Part shown: positions 29,922 to 42,641 of the stretch, piece by piece | Numbering within the stretch: the first letter of the stretch is position 1 | Layout: the number at the start of each line of letters is the position of its first letter | Assembly (NCBI RefSeq): GCF_002797895.1 | Contig: NZ_PGES01000001.1 | Coordinates: 2,356,001 to 2,420,000 of the forward strand | DNA: 64,000 bases | Reading direction: 5' to 3' | Source: Janthinobacterium sp. 67 | GTDB taxonomy: Bacteria > Pseudomonadota > Gammaproteobacteria > Burkholderiales > Burkholderiaceae_D | The notes under the pieces: model-generated | The model's input: the letters and a program-made list of their open reading frames with translations, nothing else | What the model was told of the DNA's origin: nothing | Databases searched by the model: none | Program-made: the position numbers and the translations under genes

Positions 29922-30263
29922 TCAGGCTGGCTGGTGCCGTTCGCCCCACTCGCACAGGGTATGCAGCACGGGGATCAGCGAGACGCCCTTGCTTGACAGC
30001 GAGTATTCCACCTTGGGCGGCACTTGCGGATATTCCTTGCGCACGATCAGCGCGTCCGCTTCCAGTTCCTTCAGCACGACGCTGAGGGTCTTGAAGGCGA
30101 TGCCGCCAAGATGGCGCTTGAGTTCGTTATGCCGCAGCACCGTGTTTGCCGCCAGCGCGTACAGGATCAGCATCTTGTATTTGCCGCCAATCAGCGACAA
30201 GGTGTAGCCAAACGCCGTATCGGCCAGGGCCACGCCGCTGGGGGCGCAGGTTTCTTCATTCAT
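29922..30263 (-). CDS. HxlR-family transcriptional regulator
   Basis: A 113-aa winged-helix regulator. The HxlR core reads GGKYKMLILYALAANTVLRHNELKRHLGGIAFKTLSVVLKELE. AGGAAG lies 8 nt before the chosen ATG, so the 16-residue N-terminal extension of the longer frame is dropped. HxlR proteins often sense electrophiles or quinones through a Cys near the N-terminus, and this one has Cys6 (MNEETCAP). It is probably the local regulator of the downstream oxidoreductase. Confidence 0.9.
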   Translation of the reverse strand: MNEETCAPSGVALADTAFGYTLSLIGGKYKMLILYALAANTVLRHNELKRHLGGIAFKTLSVVLKELEADALIVRKEYPQVPPKVEYSLSSKGVSLIPVLHTLCEWGERHQPA

Positions 30264-30311
30264 CGCGTGTGCTTCCTGTTGAACCAGGGCCCGAGCATAA
30301 CAGCCCGGCAT

Positions 30312-30339
30312 AAAAAAACGGGCCGAAGCCCGTTTTTTT
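30312..30339. terminator. Bidirectional Rho-independent terminator
   Basis: A7-CGGGC-cgaa-GCCCG-T7 symmetric hairpin lies 22 nt beyond the gltA stop on the minus strand and upstream of the HxlR gene. Confidence 0.93.
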
Positions 30340-30361
30340 GTTTGCTCGATACCGCTCTGGA

Positions 30362-31663
30362 TTAACGCTTGTCCAGTGGCAGTACTTCACGCGTGGTCGA
30401 ACCGACGAACAGCTGGCGCGGACGGCCGATTTTCTGTTCCGGGTCGGCGATCATTTCGTTCCACTGGGCGATCCAGCCGATGGTGCGGGCCATGGCGAAG
30501 ATACCGGTGAACAGCGACACAGGGATGCCCAGCGCCGATTGCACGATGCCCGAGTAGAAGTCGACGTTCGGGTACAGTTTGCGCGACACGAAGTACTCGT
30601 CGTTCAGTGCAATCTTTTCCAGTTCCATCGCCAGCTTGAACAGCGGGTCGTCTTGCAGACCCAGTTCTTGCAGCACTTCGTAGCAGGTTTCACGCATCAG
30701 CTTGGCGCGTGGATCGAAGTTCTTGTACACGCGGTGGCCAAAGCCCATCAGCTTGACGCCGGAGTTCTTGTCCTTGACTTGCGCGATGAAGGCAGGGATG
30801 TTCTCGACGGTGCCGATTTCTTTCAGCATGTTCAGTGCCGCTTCGTTGGCGCCGCCGTGGGCAGGGCCCCACAGGCAGGCGATACCGGCAGCGATACAGG
30901 CGAACGGGTTGGCGCCCGACGAACCGGCCAGACGGACGGTCGATGTCGATGCGTTTTGCTCGTGGTCCGCGTGCAGGATCAGGATGCGGTCCAAGGCGCG
31001 CACCAGCACGTCGTTGACCTTGTACTCTTCGCACGGGTTGGCGAACATCATGTGCATGAAGTTGGCGCTGTACGACAGGTCGTTGCGTGGGTACACGAAC
31101 GGCTGGCCGACCGAGTACTTGTAGGTCATGGCGACCAGGGTAGGCATCTTGGCGATCAGGCGGATGGCCGACACTTCGCGGTGACGCGGGTCGTTGATGT
31201 CCAGCGAGTCATGGTAGAACGATGCCAGCGCGCCGACGGTGCCCACCAGGACCGACATCGGATGCGCGTCGCGGCGGAAGCCACGGAAGAAGAATTGCAT
31301 CTGTTCGTGCACCATCGTGTGCTTGGTGACGGTGTCGACGAACTTGGCTTTTTGCGCCGCGTTCGGCAGTTCGCCGTTCAGCAGCAGGTAGCACGATTCC
31401 ATGAAGTCGGCGTTGACGGCCAACTGTTCGATCGGGTAACCACGGTACAGCAGCTCGCCCTTGTCGCCGTCGATGTAGGTGATCGACGAGTTACAGGCGG
31501 CCGTCGACATAAAGCCTGGGTCGTAGGTGAACTTGCCGCTACCGGCGTACAGTTTGCGGATGTCGATGACGTCCGGGCCAACCGTGCCTTTGTAGATTGG
31601 AAATTCAAGCGATGGGCTGCCATCGGAGAACGACAGGGTAGCTTTTGTGTCAGAGATATTCAT
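30362..31663 (-). CDS. gltA: Citrate synthase
   Basis: A 433-aa type II citrate synthase that joins acetyl-CoA and oxaloacetate. Catalytic residues are in [12 protein letters not shown] (His), [15 protein letters not shown] (His) and [10 protein letters not shown] (Asp). It ends the sdhCDAB-sdhE-gltA gene run on the minus strand and is followed by a strong terminator. The 121-nt gap before it may carry its own promoter. Confidence 0.98.
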   Translation of the reverse strand: MNISDTKATLSFSDGSPSLEFPIYKGTVGPDVIDIRKLYAGSGKFTYDPGFMSTAACNSSITYIDGDKGELLYRGYPIEQLAVNADFMESCYLLLNGELPNAAQKAKFVDTVTKHTMVHEQMQFFFRGFRRDAHPMSVLVGTVGALASFYHDSLDINDPRHREVSAIRLIAKMPTLVAMTYKYSVGQPFVYPRNDLSYSANFMHMMFANPCEEYKVNDVLVRALDRILILHADHEQNASTSTVRLAGSSGANPFACIAAGIACLWGPAHGGANEAALNMLKEIGTVENIPAFIAQVKDKNSGVKLMGFGHRVYKNFDPRAKLMRETCYEVLQELGLQDDPLFKLAMELEKIALNDEYFVSRKLYPNVDFYSGIVQSALGIPVSLFTGIFAMARTIGWIAQWNEMIADPEQKIGRPRQLFVGSTTREVLPLDKR

Positions 31664-31784
31664 GGGCTCTTCCTTCTCGGGAGTGAGTCGAAATTAAAAT
31701 CAAAAATTCTGGCTGCAATTCGCACCGCACTCGGCAGTGCTACAGCGCGCCACTCGCACCGTTTGCAATATATCGCCCAGGCGT

Positions 31785-32066
31785 CTAGGCAATGCGCAGT
31801 CGTTGCAGCAGTGCGCGCACATGCGGCAGATCGACTTCGCCTTCCGGCTCTTTACGGGCCAGTACCAGATCCATTAACGCATTGTCCGATAAATCCAGCA
31901 AACGCGTCAGCGCGTCAACTTCTTCATCGGTCAATTCGGTTTCATACGCATCGAGAAAACGGGTCAGGATAATGTCGTTTTCCAGCAGGCCACGGCGTGA
32001 ACGCCAGCGCAGGCGGGCGCGGTTGGCCGGGTCGGCCTGATGCGAGGACAAAATTGATTCTGTCAT
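31785..32066 (-). CDS. sdhE: FAD assembly factor SdhE
   Basis: A 93-aa helical protein of the SdhE/Sdh5 family that helps covalent flavinylation of SdhA. The family signature RGLLENDIIL (RGxxE) is present. The start MTESILSSHQ was chosen over a longer frame with 11 extra residues. The sdhB-sdhE gap has a 17-bp palindrome TGCAGGCG-c-CGCCTGCA (32110-32126). The context, between sdhB and gltA, is typical of betaproteobacteria. Confidence 0.93.
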   Translation of the reverse strand: MTESILSSHQADPANRARLRWRSRRGLLENDIILTRFLDAYETELTDEEVDALTRLLDLSDNALMDLVLARKEPEGEVDLPHVRALLQRLRIA

Positions 32067-32183
32067 TTGGTTTACCACTTTACGTGTGCCTTGCGGCACG
32101 GTGCTGCTTTGCAGGCGCCGCCTGCAGGCAAGAGAGGATACCCTCTTCCCGCAAACGGCGCCCGGCGGATGCGATCAGGGGGA

Positions 32184-32894
32184 TCAGATCGCGCGGCGGA
32201 CCATCAATTCCTTGATTTTGCCGATCGCCTTGTTCGGGTTCAAACCTTTAGGGCAGACGTCGACGCAGTTCATGATCGAATGGCAGCGGAACAGGCGGTA
32301 AGGGTCTTCCAGGTTGTCCAGACGCGCGCCGGTGGCTTCGTCGCGCGAATCGGCGATGAAGCGGTAGGCTTGCAGCAGGCCGGCCGGGCCGACGAATTTG
32401 TCCGGATTCCACCAGAACGACGGGCACGACGTGGAGCAGCATGCGCACAGGATGCACTCGTACAGGCCATCGAGTTCTTCGCGCTGTTCCGGCGATTGCA
32501 GGCGCTCTTTTTCAGGCGGGATCGAATCGTTGATCAGGAAAGGCTTGATCGAATCGTACTGCTTGAAAAATTGCGTCATGTCGACGATCAGGTCGCGGAT
32601 GACCGGCAAACCTGGCAACGGGCGCAACACGATAGGCTCCGACAGTTCATTCAGGTTGGTCGTGCATGCCAGGCCGTTCTTGCCGTTGATGTTCATCGCG
32701 TCCGAACCGCACACGCCTTCGCGGCACGAGCGGCGCAGGGCCAGCGAGTCATCGACGTCCGCTTTGATGCGCTGCAGTGCGTCGAGCAGCATCTTGTCGG
32801 TGTCTTTCAGTTCGACCGTCAGGTCTTGCATGTACGGCTTTGCATCCTGGTCAGGATCGTAGCGGTAGATTTTGAATTTAAGAGTGCGTGCCAT
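32184..32894 (-). CDS. sdhB: Succinate dehydrogenase iron-sulfur subunit
   Basis: A 236-aa subunit with three iron-sulfur clusters. The 2Fe-2S ligands are in SCREGVCGSDAMNINGKNGLAC. The 4Fe-4S and 3Fe-4S ligands are in CILCACCSTSCPSFWW and CHSIMNCVDVCPKGL. It carries electrons from SdhA FAD to quinone. It follows sdhA by 9 nt. Confidence 0.98.
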   Translation of the reverse strand: MARTLKFKIYRYDPDQDAKPYMQDLTVELKDTDKMLLDALQRIKADVDDSLALRRSCREGVCGSDAMNINGKNGLACTTNLNELSEPIVLRPLPGLPVIRDLIVDMTQFFKQYDSIKPFLINDSIPPEKERLQSPEQREELDGLYECILCACCSTSCPSFWWNPDKFVGPAGLLQAYRFIADSRDEATGARLDNLEDPYRLFRCHSIMNCVDVCPKGLNPNKAIGKIKELMVRRAI

Positions 32895-32903
32895 GGTATA
32901 GCC

Positions 32904-34685
32904 TTAGAAAGTACGTGGTTTCGGTTTGAAGGTATCAACCGTCAGCGGCTTGGTCACGACTGGCTTGTATTCCAGTCGGTTGCCTTCCGAATACCACAGA
33001 GTGTGCTTCATCCAGTTGTCGTCGTCACGTTGCGGATGGTCGTCCTGGGCGTGGGCGCCGCGCGATTCCTTGCGCGCTGCCGCCGAAACGATGGTCGCTT
33101 TCGCCGTTTCGATCAGGTTGTCCAGCTCCAGCGCTTCCACGCGGGCCGTGTTGAAGACCATCGATTTATCCTTGAACGAGACGTGCTTGCGGCGCTCGTC
33201 GAGCTTCATGATTTCTTCGACGCCCTTGTTCAGCATCTCGTCGGTACGGAACACGCCGCAGTACTTCTGCATGGTGGCGCGGATGTCGTTCGCCACGCCC
33301 TGCACGGTTTCCGTGCCGGTCGAGTTTTCCAGGCGCTGCAAGCGGCCCATGGCAAAATCGGCGGCATCGGCTGGCAAAGGCTTGTTTTCCTTGGCTTTCA
33401 GGCCGCTGCCCACGATGTGGTTACCGGCCGCGCGGCCGAAGACCACCAGGTCGAGCAGCGAGTTCGTGCCCAGGCGGTTGGCGCCGTGCACGGAAACGCA
33501 GGCGCATTCGCCGATCGCATACAGGCCGTTGACGACTTTCGCCGAACCTTCAGGACCGGTCGGGGTGACGACCTGGCCGTGGATGTTCGTCGGGATACCG
33601 CCCATCTGGTAGTGAATCGTCGGCACGACAGGAATCGGTTCCTTGGTGGCGTCGACGTTGGCGAACTTGTGGCCGATTTCCAGGATCGACGGCAGGCGCT
33701 TGGCGATGGTGTCGGCGCCGATATGGCGCAGGTCCAGCATCACGTGGTCCTTGTTCGGACCGCAGCCGCGGCCTTCCTTGATTTCCTGGTCCATCGACCG
33801 CGAGACGAAGTCGCGCGGCGCCAGATCCTTCAGGGTAGGCGCATAGCGCTCCATGAAGCGTTCGCCTTCGCTATTGATCAGGATGCCGCCTTCGCCGCGC
33901 ACGCCTTCGGTGATCAATACGCCCGCGCCGGCAACGCCGGTCGGGTGGAACTGCCAGAATTCCATGTCCTGCAGCGGCAGGCCGGCGCGTGCCGCCATGC
34001 CCATGCCGTCACCGGTGTTGATGAAGGCATTCGTCGACGCGGCGAAGATGCGGCCTGCGCCGCCCGTTGCCATGACCGTCGTCTTTGCTTCCAGGATCAT
34101 GCATTCGCCGGTTTCCATTTCCAGCGCAACAACACCGATCACGTCGCCTTCGGCGTCACGGATCAGGTCGAGCGCCATCCATTCGACGAAGAAGTGCGTA
34201 CGGGCGCGCACGTTGCGCTGGTACAGCGTGTGCAACAGGGCGTGACCGGTACGGTCGGCTGCCGCGCAAGCGCGCTGCACCGGCTTTTCGCCAAAGTGGG
34301 CCGTGTGGCCGCCGAAAGGGCGCTGATAGATGGTGCCGTCAGGGTTGCGGTCGAATGGCATGCCGAAGTGTTCCAGTTCGTACACGACCTTCGGTGCTTC
34401 GCGGCACATGAATTCGATGGCATCCTGGTCGCCCAGATAGTCGCCACCCTTGACGGTGTCGAACATGTGCCAGAACCAGTTGTCTTCGGCCATGTTACCG
34501 AGCGACGCGCCGATACCGCCCTGCGCCGCCACGGTGTGCGAGCGGGTCGGGAAGACTTTCGACAGAACAGCGACGTTCAGGCCGGCTTCAGCCAGCTGCA
34601 ACGACGCGCGCATGCCGGAACCGCCGGCGCCAACGATAACCGCATCAAAGCGGCGGGTAGGGATTGCAGATTTATATGCTGCCAC
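32904..34685 (-). CDS. sdhA: Succinate dehydrogenase flavoprotein subunit
   Basis: A 593-aa catalytic subunit oxidising succinate to fumarate. FAD attaches covalently to His50 in [12 protein letters not shown]. Substrate residues are in [10 protein letters not shown] and the [13 protein letters not shown] block. The start is a GTG ([14 protein letters not shown]). A GGAG site lies 9 nt upstream, and the start is 2 nt after the sdhD stop. The long open frame continuing upstream is antisense-like and out of family, so it was rejected. The subunit is cotranscribed as sdhCDAB. Confidence 0.97.
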   Translation of the reverse strand: MAAYKSAIPTRRFDAVIVGAGGSGMRASLQLAEAGLNVAVLSKVFPTRSHTVAAQGGIGASLGNMAEDNWFWHMFDTVKGGDYLGDQDAIEFMCREAPKVVYELEHFGMPFDRNPDGTIYQRPFGGHTAHFGEKPVQRACAAADRTGHALLHTLYQRNVRARTHFFVEWMALDLIRDAEGDVIGVVALEMETGECMILEAKTTVMATGGAGRIFAASTNAFINTGDGMGMAARAGLPLQDMEFWQFHPTGVAGAGVLITEGVRGEGGILINSEGERFMERYAPTLKDLAPRDFVSRSMDQEIKEGRGCGPNKDHVMLDLRHIGADTIAKRLPSILEIGHKFANVDATKEPIPVVPTIHYQMGGIPTNIHGQVVTPTGPEGSAKVVNGLYAIGECACVSVHGANRLGTNSLLDLVVFGRAAGNHIVGSGLKAKENKPLPADAADFAMGRLQRLENSTGTETVQGVANDIRATMQKYCGVFRTDEMLNKGVEEIMKLDERRKHVSFKDKSMVFNTARVEALELDNLIETAKATIVSAAARKESRGAHAQDDHPQRDDDNWMKHTLWYSEGNRLEYKPVVTKPLTVDTFKPKPRTF

Positions 34686-34687
34686 GA

Positions 34688-35053
34688 TTACACACTCCAG
34701 AGTATCTGTACCGTCCAGCCGGCACAAGCGATCAACCACAGCATGGTGGCAATTTGCAGGGTCAGACGGAGGCCAGCGCTTTTCACGTAGTCCATCCAGA
34801 TGTCGCGTACGCCGACCCATGCGTGGTAGAACAGGGCGACGAAGGTCACCAGGCTGAACAATTTAAACCACTGCTGTGCGAACAGACCAGCCCAGCCTTC
34901 ATAGCTGAAGTTGCTGCCGGTCAGGAAAGAAATAAGCAGGATGGCCACATAGGCCACCATGACGATGGCGGTAACGCGTTGCGCCAGCCAATCGCGCAAG
35001 CCGTAATGGGCACCGACGACGAGGCGTTTCGGTCCGATATTATTGTCTGCCAT
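34688..35053 (-). CDS. sdhD: Succinate dehydrogenase membrane anchor SdhD
   Basis: A 121-aa protein with three membrane helices. It forms with SdhC the heme and quinone site. The segment [16 protein letters not shown] holds the conserved heme-side His and quinone-side Asp/Tyr. The chosen ATG ([10 protein letters not shown]) starts 2 nt after the sdhC stop. The longer frame is discarded because it overlaps sdhC and lacks family character. Confidence 0.94.
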   Translation of the reverse strand: MADNNIGPKRLVVGAHYGLRDWLAQRVTAIVMVAYVAILLISFLTGSNFSYEGWAGLFAQQWFKLFSLVTFVALFYHAWVGVRDIWMDYVKSAGLRLTLQIATMLWLIACAGWTVQILWSV

Positions 35054-35055
35054 GT

Positions 35056-35478
35056 TTAAAATACTCCAAACAGTTTCAAAGCGACCAAGGCCGTCAACAC
35101 CAGGCTCACGACCAGCACGGACGACGCGGTCTTGCGTGCCGAATCTTTTTCGATGGCAACGTGCACGTCCATGAACAGGTGACGGATACCGGCGCAGAAG
35201 TGGTGCAGGAAGGCCCAGACCAGACCCAGGGTGATCAGCTTGACGAACCAGTGCGAGGCGATGCCCTGGAAGTAGGCGTAGGACATTTCGGAACGCAGGC
35301 TCAGTTCCAGCATGTACAGTATGCATGGCAGCAAGGCGAAAATGATGAAACCGCTGATGCGATGCAGGATCGAGACGATGGCGCCGACAGCCATGCGGTA
35401 GTTCGACAATTCGGTAACATGAATGTTACGGAATTGCGGCCGTTCTTTTTTTGGTACTTCTCTTACGGCTTCAGACAT
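35056..35478 (-). CDS. sdhC: Succinate dehydrogenase cytochrome b556 subunit SdhC
   Basis: A 140-aa membrane anchor with three helices. The LHRISGFIIF segment near the N-terminus and the heme-ligand region FLHHFCAGIRHLFMD are typical. AGGGGAGG lies 9 nt before the ATG. It is the first gene of the sdhCDAB operon. Confidence 0.95.
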   Translation of the reverse strand: MSEAVREVPKKERPQFRNIHVTELSNYRMAVGAIVSILHRISGFIIFALLPCILYMLELSLRSEMSYAYFQGIASHWFVKLITLGLVWAFLHHFCAGIRHLFMDVHVAIEKDSARKTASSVLVVSLVLTALVALKLFGVF

Positions 35479-35781
35479 AACAAAAACCTCCCCTTTGAAT
35501 TTCAACTAAATATTGAAGCCGCGATTTTCGCCGATTTTCGCAACCGATACCAATATCTATTGTTACATATAACCAAAATGGTTTTTTACTACAAAATACC
35601 GCGCTACTTTCCGTAGTTCACGTAATTTAATTACAGAATCGCCGGCAAAACACGGCCCGCCGGGGCCGGCCATGCTTTACCTGCGCGTTCTGTTGTCTCC
35701 ATGCCCGCCTCGCGATGGGCACTTCAAGCGATGCACTTCCGCCTTGCCGCTTGTTCGGGCACCCATGGGCACCCCGCCGCT
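35479..35781. promoter_or_regulatory. Promoter region of the sdh operon
   Basis: A 303-bp gap between sdhC and the GntR gene. It is AT-rich near the sdhC side (35510-35640). It contains a palindrome AACCA-aaa-TGGTT near 35571-35583, a possible operator. The mdh-type palindrome TGTCTTATATAAGACA was not found here. Confidence 0.4.
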
Positions 35782-36648
35782 TCAGCTGAGTTCATTCTGA
35801 TAATGGTGGCGACTGGTCAGGTACAGGCCCCGGCGCAGTTCGACCGGCTTGTCGCCGTAGGTAAACGACACGCGCTCGGAACTGAGCAAGGGCGTGCCGA
35901 GGTCGATATTCAACAGTTGCGCGGCGCCAGCATCGGCGCACACGGCGCGGATCTGCTCGGACGCGCGTATCATGCGCGTGCCAAATTCCGTTTCAAACAG
36001 GCCGTACATGGGGCCCTTGTATTCCACCAGGCGCTCGGCCGTCAGCCCCTTGAAGATCAGGCCGGGCAGCCACAGCTCTTCCACGATGGTGGGAATGCCG
36101 TCGAAATACTGCACGCGCTTGATGAAGATGACGGCGTCGCCGGACTTCAGGTCCATCAGGCGCGCCACGTCGGCCGGCGCACGCACGCGCTTGACTTCGA
36201 TAAATTTGCTTTCGGGATAATGCGGCACGCCTTCGTCCGGCACCAGGCGCAGGAAGCGGAAATGCGCGCGCGCCTCATGGTGGGTGGAAACGAAGGTGCC
36301 CTTGCCCTGGCGGCGCATGACGAGATTCTCGGCGGCCAGCTCATCGATGGCCTTGCGCACGGTGCCCTGGCTGACCTTGAAACGGCCGGCCAGCTCGACT
36401 TCGCTGGGAATCAGCTCGCCCGGCTTCCATTCGCCCGATTGCAGGCTTTGCGTGATGAGCGCCTTGATCTGCTGGTACAGGGGACTGAAGGTGGGCGAAG
36501 CGGTCGCGGCAGGCGCGGGCGCGGATACGGCCGTGGCAGGGGTGGCATTAGCGCTGGCGGCAGGGGTGGCCGGGGCGCCCGCGGTCGGACTGACCGCCCC
36601 GCTTGCAGCAGTGGCATTGTTGGTCAGATTGGACGAGGCGGAATTCAT
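35782..36648 (-). CDS. GntR-family (HutC/UTRA type) regulator beside mdh
   Basis: This 288-aa protein has three parts. The first 53 residues are an unusual Ala/Pro/Thr-rich low-complexity tail. The winged HTH follows (about 55-120; PSEVELAGRFKVSQGTVRKAIDELAAENLVMRRQGKGTF). The third part is a UTRA effector domain (about 140-285). It is divergent from mdh and shares with it a region holding a perfect 16-bp palindrome. It likely controls TCA genes and itself. The ligand is unknown. Confidence 0.88.
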   Translation of the reverse strand: MNSASSNLTNNATAASGAVSPTAGAPATPAASANATPATAVSAPAPAATASPTFSPLYQQIKALITQSLQSGEWKPGELIPSEVELAGRFKVSQGTVRKAIDELAAENLVMRRQGKGTFVSTHHEARAHFRFLRLVPDEGVPHYPESKFIEVKRVRAPADVARLMDLKSGDAVIFIKRVQYFDGIPTIVEELWLPGLIFKGLTAERLVEYKGPMYGLFETEFGTRMIRASEQIRAVCADAGAAQLLNIDLGTPLLSSERVSFTYGDKPVELRRGLYLTSRHHYQNELS

Positions 36649-36953
36649 AGTCCGACATTTCAACACAAATCACTGCCCGCGTCCAGTAAAACGCATGTAG
36701 TTATCTGTCTTATATAAGACATAAGATATGATTGACAGATAGGGATCAGAGGCCTAAACTGCCCTCGATAAAACTTGTGAGCCAGCGTTTTATGTTGTCG
36801 GCCAGCCACTCTGGCCTCGTGCAGCACATGCGTCGCGGCAGCGTACACCAGCAATTCGGTGGCGCGGGCCGGTTTTGGTATCATTACAGTTTTTCCGGAT
36901 AAGCGTAAGCCCAGCTTCAAGCCCGTTTTCTTTCCCATTTTTGGAGATTCATC
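36649..36953. promoter_or_regulatory. Divergent GntR-mdh control region
   Basis: A 305-bp divergent promoter region. TGTCTTATATAAGACA (36706-36721) is a perfect 16-bp palindrome, the sort of site GntR/HutC regulators bind. Flanking ATCTGTC (36703-36709) and GACAGAT (36734-36740) form a wider inverted repeat. The remaining span to mdh shows no gene. The mdh ribosome binding site is GGAG. Confidence 0.7.
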
Positions 36954-37943
36954 ATGGCTAAAACCCCAATGCGTGTTGCAGTGACCGGCGCCGCCGGCCA
37001 GATCGGCTACGCCCTGTTGTTCCGCATCGCCAATGGCGACATGCTCGGCAAAGACCAGCCTGTCATCTTGCAACTGCTTGAAATCCCGGACGAAAAAGCC
37101 CAGAAGGCGCTCAAGGGCGTGATGATGGAAATCGACGACTGCGCGTTCCCGCTGCTGACGGAAATGACCGCCCACTCCGATCCGCTGACCGCATTCAAGG
37201 ATGTCGACGTGGCCGTACTGGTTGGCGCGCGTCCGCGCGGCCCAGGCATGGAACGCAAGGACCTGCTGGAAGCGAACGCCCAGATCTTCACGGTGCAAGG
37301 CAAGGCGCTCGACGCCGTCGCTTCGCGCAACGTCAAAGTGCTGGTGGTCGGCAACCCTGCCAACACCAACGCCTACATCGCCATGAAATCGGCGCCATCG
37401 CTGCCAGCGAAGAACTTCACCGCCATGCTGCGCCTGGACCACAACCGCGCGCTGTCGCAAGTCGCTGCCAAGACCGGCACCGCCGTGAAAGACATCGAGA
37501 AGCTGACCGTCTGGGGCAACCACTCGCCAACGATGTACGCCGACTACCGCTTCGCCACCGTGAACGGCAAGGCCGTCAAGGACCTGATCAACGACCAGGA
37601 ATGGAACGCCAACGTGTTCCTGCCTACCGTCGGCAAGCGCGGCGCGGCCATCATCGAAGCGCGCGGCCTGTCGTCGGCAGCGTCGGCAGCGAACGCCGCC
37701 ATCGACCACATCCATGACTGGATGCTGGGCACGGCCGGCAAGTGGACCACCATGGGCGTTCCTTCGGATGGTTCGTACGGCATCCCTGAAGGCACCGTGT
37801 TCGGCTTCCCGGTCACCACCGACAACGGTGAGTACACCATCGTTCAAGGTCTGGAAATCGATGCATTCTCGCAAGAGCGCATCAACCTGACCCTGAAGGA
37901 ACTGACCGAAGAGCGCGAAGGCGTGAAACACCTGCTGGCCTAA
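36954..37943 (+). CDS. mdh: Malate dehydrogenase
   Basis: A 329-aa NAD-dependent enzyme oxidising malate to oxaloacetate. The NAD fold is [14 protein letters not shown]. The substrate Arg is in [15 protein letters not shown]. The catalytic pair is Asp in LRLDHNRA and His in [11 protein letters not shown]. Length is typical for the bacterial MDH type 2 family. GGAG lies upstream. A candidate GntR operator lies in the shared upstream region. Confidence 0.98.
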   Translation: MAKTPMRVAVTGAAGQIGYALLFRIANGDMLGKDQPVILQLLEIPDEKAQKALKGVMMEIDDCAFPLLTEMTAHSDPLTAFKDVDVAVLVGARPRGPGMERKDLLEANAQIFTVQGKALDAVASRNVKVLVVGNPANTNAYIAMKSAPSLPAKNFTAMLRLDHNRALSQVAAKTGTAVKDIEKLTVWGNHSPTMYADYRFATVNGKAVKDLINDQEWNANVFLPTVGKRGAAIIEARGLSSAASAANAAIDHIHDWMLGTAGKWTTMGVPSDGSYGIPEGTVFGFPVTTDNGEYTIVQGLEIDAFSQERINLTLKELTEEREGVKHLLA

Positions 37944-37985
37944 GTCCAGTTTTGGCGGCGCGGCAATGCGCCGCCCGCCAAGAAG

Positions 37986-38019
37986 GCCGCTCCGCGAGAT
38001 TCGCGGCGCGGCTGTTTTC
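37986..38019 (+). terminator. Terminator-like hairpin after mdh
   Basis: GCCGC-t-CCGCG-agatt-CGCGG-c-GCGGC forms a stem with one mismatch and is followed by TGTTTT. An earlier GGCGGCGC/GCGCCGCC stem also occurs near 37955-37976. It probably reduces read-through into the lyase gene. Confidence 0.6.
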
Positions 38020-38053
38020 TCAAGTAGTTTTTACCTGCAGAAATGCCTTAAGC

Positions 38054-39052
38054 ATGCACCCTTCCGAGGTTTTATTCCAAGGCAAACGCCAGCCGCTGTT
38101 GCTCGCCGCTTGCGACCACTACGCCGGCTCCGAAAAGCTGATGCGTAAATCGATTGCTTTGCAACAAGAGCTTGGCCCCCTGTTCGACATCACCTTCGAC
38201 TGCGAAGACGGCGCCAGCGCCGGCAATGAAGAAGCCCACGCGCTGATGATCGCCGGCCTGCTGGCCAGCGACGAGAACCAGTTCAACCGCATCGGCGTGC
38301 GCGTGCACGACGTCGACAGCCCGTTTTTCGCGCGCGACGTGGAAATCATCTGCGGCGCCGCATCGCGCCTGGCCTACATCGCCGTGCCCAAGGTCGCCGG
38401 CGTGCAGGACGCCATGCTGGCCATCGACCTGATCAACCTGCACGCGCGCCGCGCCGGCCGCGACAACCTGCCCGTGCACATCCTGATCGAAACGCATGGC
38501 GCGCTGCGCGACGCCTACGCCATCGCCGCCCTGCCGCAGGTCGAATGCCTGTCCTTCGGCATCATGGATTTCGTTTCGGCCCATTACGGCGCCATTCCCG
38601 CGGCCGCCATGCGCACGCCGGGCCAGTTCACGCACCCGCTGGTGGTGCGCGCCAAGCTCGAAGTGGCGGCCGCCTGCCACGCGCACGGCAAGGTGGCGTC
38701 GCACAACGTGACGACGGACGTGCGCGATTCGGCCGTGGTGGCGAACGACGCCCAGCGCGCGACGGCCGAGTTCGGCTACACGCGCATGTGGAGCATCCAC
38801 CCGGACCAGATCAAGCCCATCATCAAGGCCTTCACGCCGCGCCTGTCCGAAGTCAACGAAGCGAGCAACATCCTCAATGAGGCGCTGCGCGCCAACTGGG
38901 GACCGATTGCGCAAAATGGCCGCTTGCACGACCGCGCCAGCTACCGATATTATTGGACCGTTTTGCAACGCGCCAAACTGGCGGGCCTCGGCCTGCCCGA
39001 GGCGGCCGCCGCATTACTCAACACCCCCTCTTCCAGCACCACTGAAAACTGA
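38054..39052 (+). CDS. CitE-like HpcH/HpaI aldolase-family CoA-ester lyase
   Basis: A 332-aa TIM-barrel protein of the CitE/HpcH type. The metal and substrate residues appear in FDCEDGASAGNEEAH and HILIETHGALRDAY. The C-terminal GYTRMWSIHPDQIK is the family hallmark. It likely cleaves a CoA ester such as malyl- or citramalyl-CoA. No other citrate-lyase genes (citDFX) are near, so citrate lyase itself is unlikely. The start MHPSEVLF is chosen because the longer frame lacks family similarity. The MliC-like gene follows 13 nt later. Confidence 0.84.
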   Translation: MHPSEVLFQGKRQPLLLAACDHYAGSEKLMRKSIALQQELGPLFDITFDCEDGASAGNEEAHALMIAGLLASDENQFNRIGVRVHDVDSPFFARDVEIICGAASRLAYIAVPKVAGVQDAMLAIDLINLHARRAGRDNLPVHILIETHGALRDAYAIAALPQVECLSFGIMDFVSAHYGAIPAAAMRTPGQFTHPLVVRAKLEVAAACHAHGKVASHNVTTDVRDSAVVANDAQRATAEFGYTRMWSIHPDQIKPIIKAFTPRLSEVNEASNILNEALRANWGPIAQNGRLHDRASYRYYWTVLQRAKLAGLGLPEAAAALLNTPSSSTTEN

Positions 39053-39065
39053 CAGGAATTACACG

Positions 39066-39620
39066 ATGTCCCTCTCCAAATTAGCCATTGCCTGCAGCGT
39101 CGCGCTGGGCGCCATGTCCCTCACGCTGGCGCCAGCCAGCTTCGCCGCCACGGCAGAGGCAAATCCCAAGGCCGTCAAGGCTGTCAAGGCCAAGCCAAAG
39201 GCCAAGACCGCCAAGGCCAAGGCAGCCGCCAAGGAAGCCCATCCGCTCGCCATGTCGGTCGCCGACAAGGAAGAGTCGGACGAACCGGATACCGCGGGCT
39301 CGGCTTCCACCGATTTCAATTGTGAACTTGGTAACAAAATTACCATCTACACCAATGCGACTGACGACAAACACATCGCCCTGCGCTGGAAGAAGCGCCT
39401 GCACCGCCTGAGCCGCGTCGGCACCACGACCGGCGCCAACCGCTTCGAGAACCGTCTGTACGGCCTCGTGTGGATCGGCATCCCGGCCAAAGGCATGCTG
39501 CTCGATTCCAAGCAGGGCCGCCAGCTGGCCAATGAATGCAAGGATGCGGAGCAAGCCAAGCCGGCGGCAGTGGTGGAAGCCGCGCCATCGCTGGGCGTGC
39601 TGCCGGCCGCCGGCGGCTGA
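39066..39620 (+). CDS. Secreted MliC-like putative lysozyme inhibitor
   Basis: A 184-aa protein with a signal peptide ending near ASFAAT. An Ala/Lys-rich spacer follows (about 36-60). The C-terminal domain (about 79-158) starts FNCELGNKITIY. It also has LRWKKRLHRLSRV, a TTTGANRFEN motif and Cys in ANECKD. This pattern (FxC...SASGARY...W...C) matches MliC/PliC lysozyme inhibitors, but the match is by eye. The mature protein should be periplasmic. AGGA lies upstream of the ATG. It sits between the CitE-like gene and acnA. Confidence 0.7.
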   Translation: MSLSKLAIACSVALGAMSLTLAPASFAATAEANPKAVKAVKAKPKAKTAKAKAAAKEAHPLAMSVADKEESDEPDTAGSASTDFNCELGNKITIYTNATDDKHIALRWKKRLHRLSRVGTTTGANRFENRLYGLVWIGIPAKGMLLDSKQGRQLANECKDAEQAKPAAVVEAAPSLGVLPAAGG

Positions 39621-39708
39621 TGTGCGTAGCAAGGGCCTCTTCGGGGGCTCAGTCATGTTTTGTAATTTGAATAATCAATAAATAGACGATACCCAACAAG
39701 GAGAGGTC

Positions 39709-42429
<2,721 letters not shown>

Positions 42430-42451
42430 TCGATCAGTTGTGATGCAAGAT

Positions 42452-42482
42452 AAAGGCGCCGGTTTCGACCGGCGCTTTTTTT
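42452..42482 (+). terminator. Rho-independent terminator of acnA
   Basis: AAAGGCGCCGGT-ttcg-ACCGGCGC is followed by T7. It lies 22 nt after the acnA stop. Confidence 0.93.
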
Positions 42483-42641
42483 CGTCCCTGCATCCTGTTC
42501 CGACTTGAAATTTCGACTATTGGCATGATCTAAGGACAGCTTACGTATTGCGTGCGGCTGAATCCTCTACAATACGGTTATAAGGGTTTATCATTGTTTG
42601 ACTGATCCATTTTTTTCACTTTCCGAGACTCTTATCCCGCT

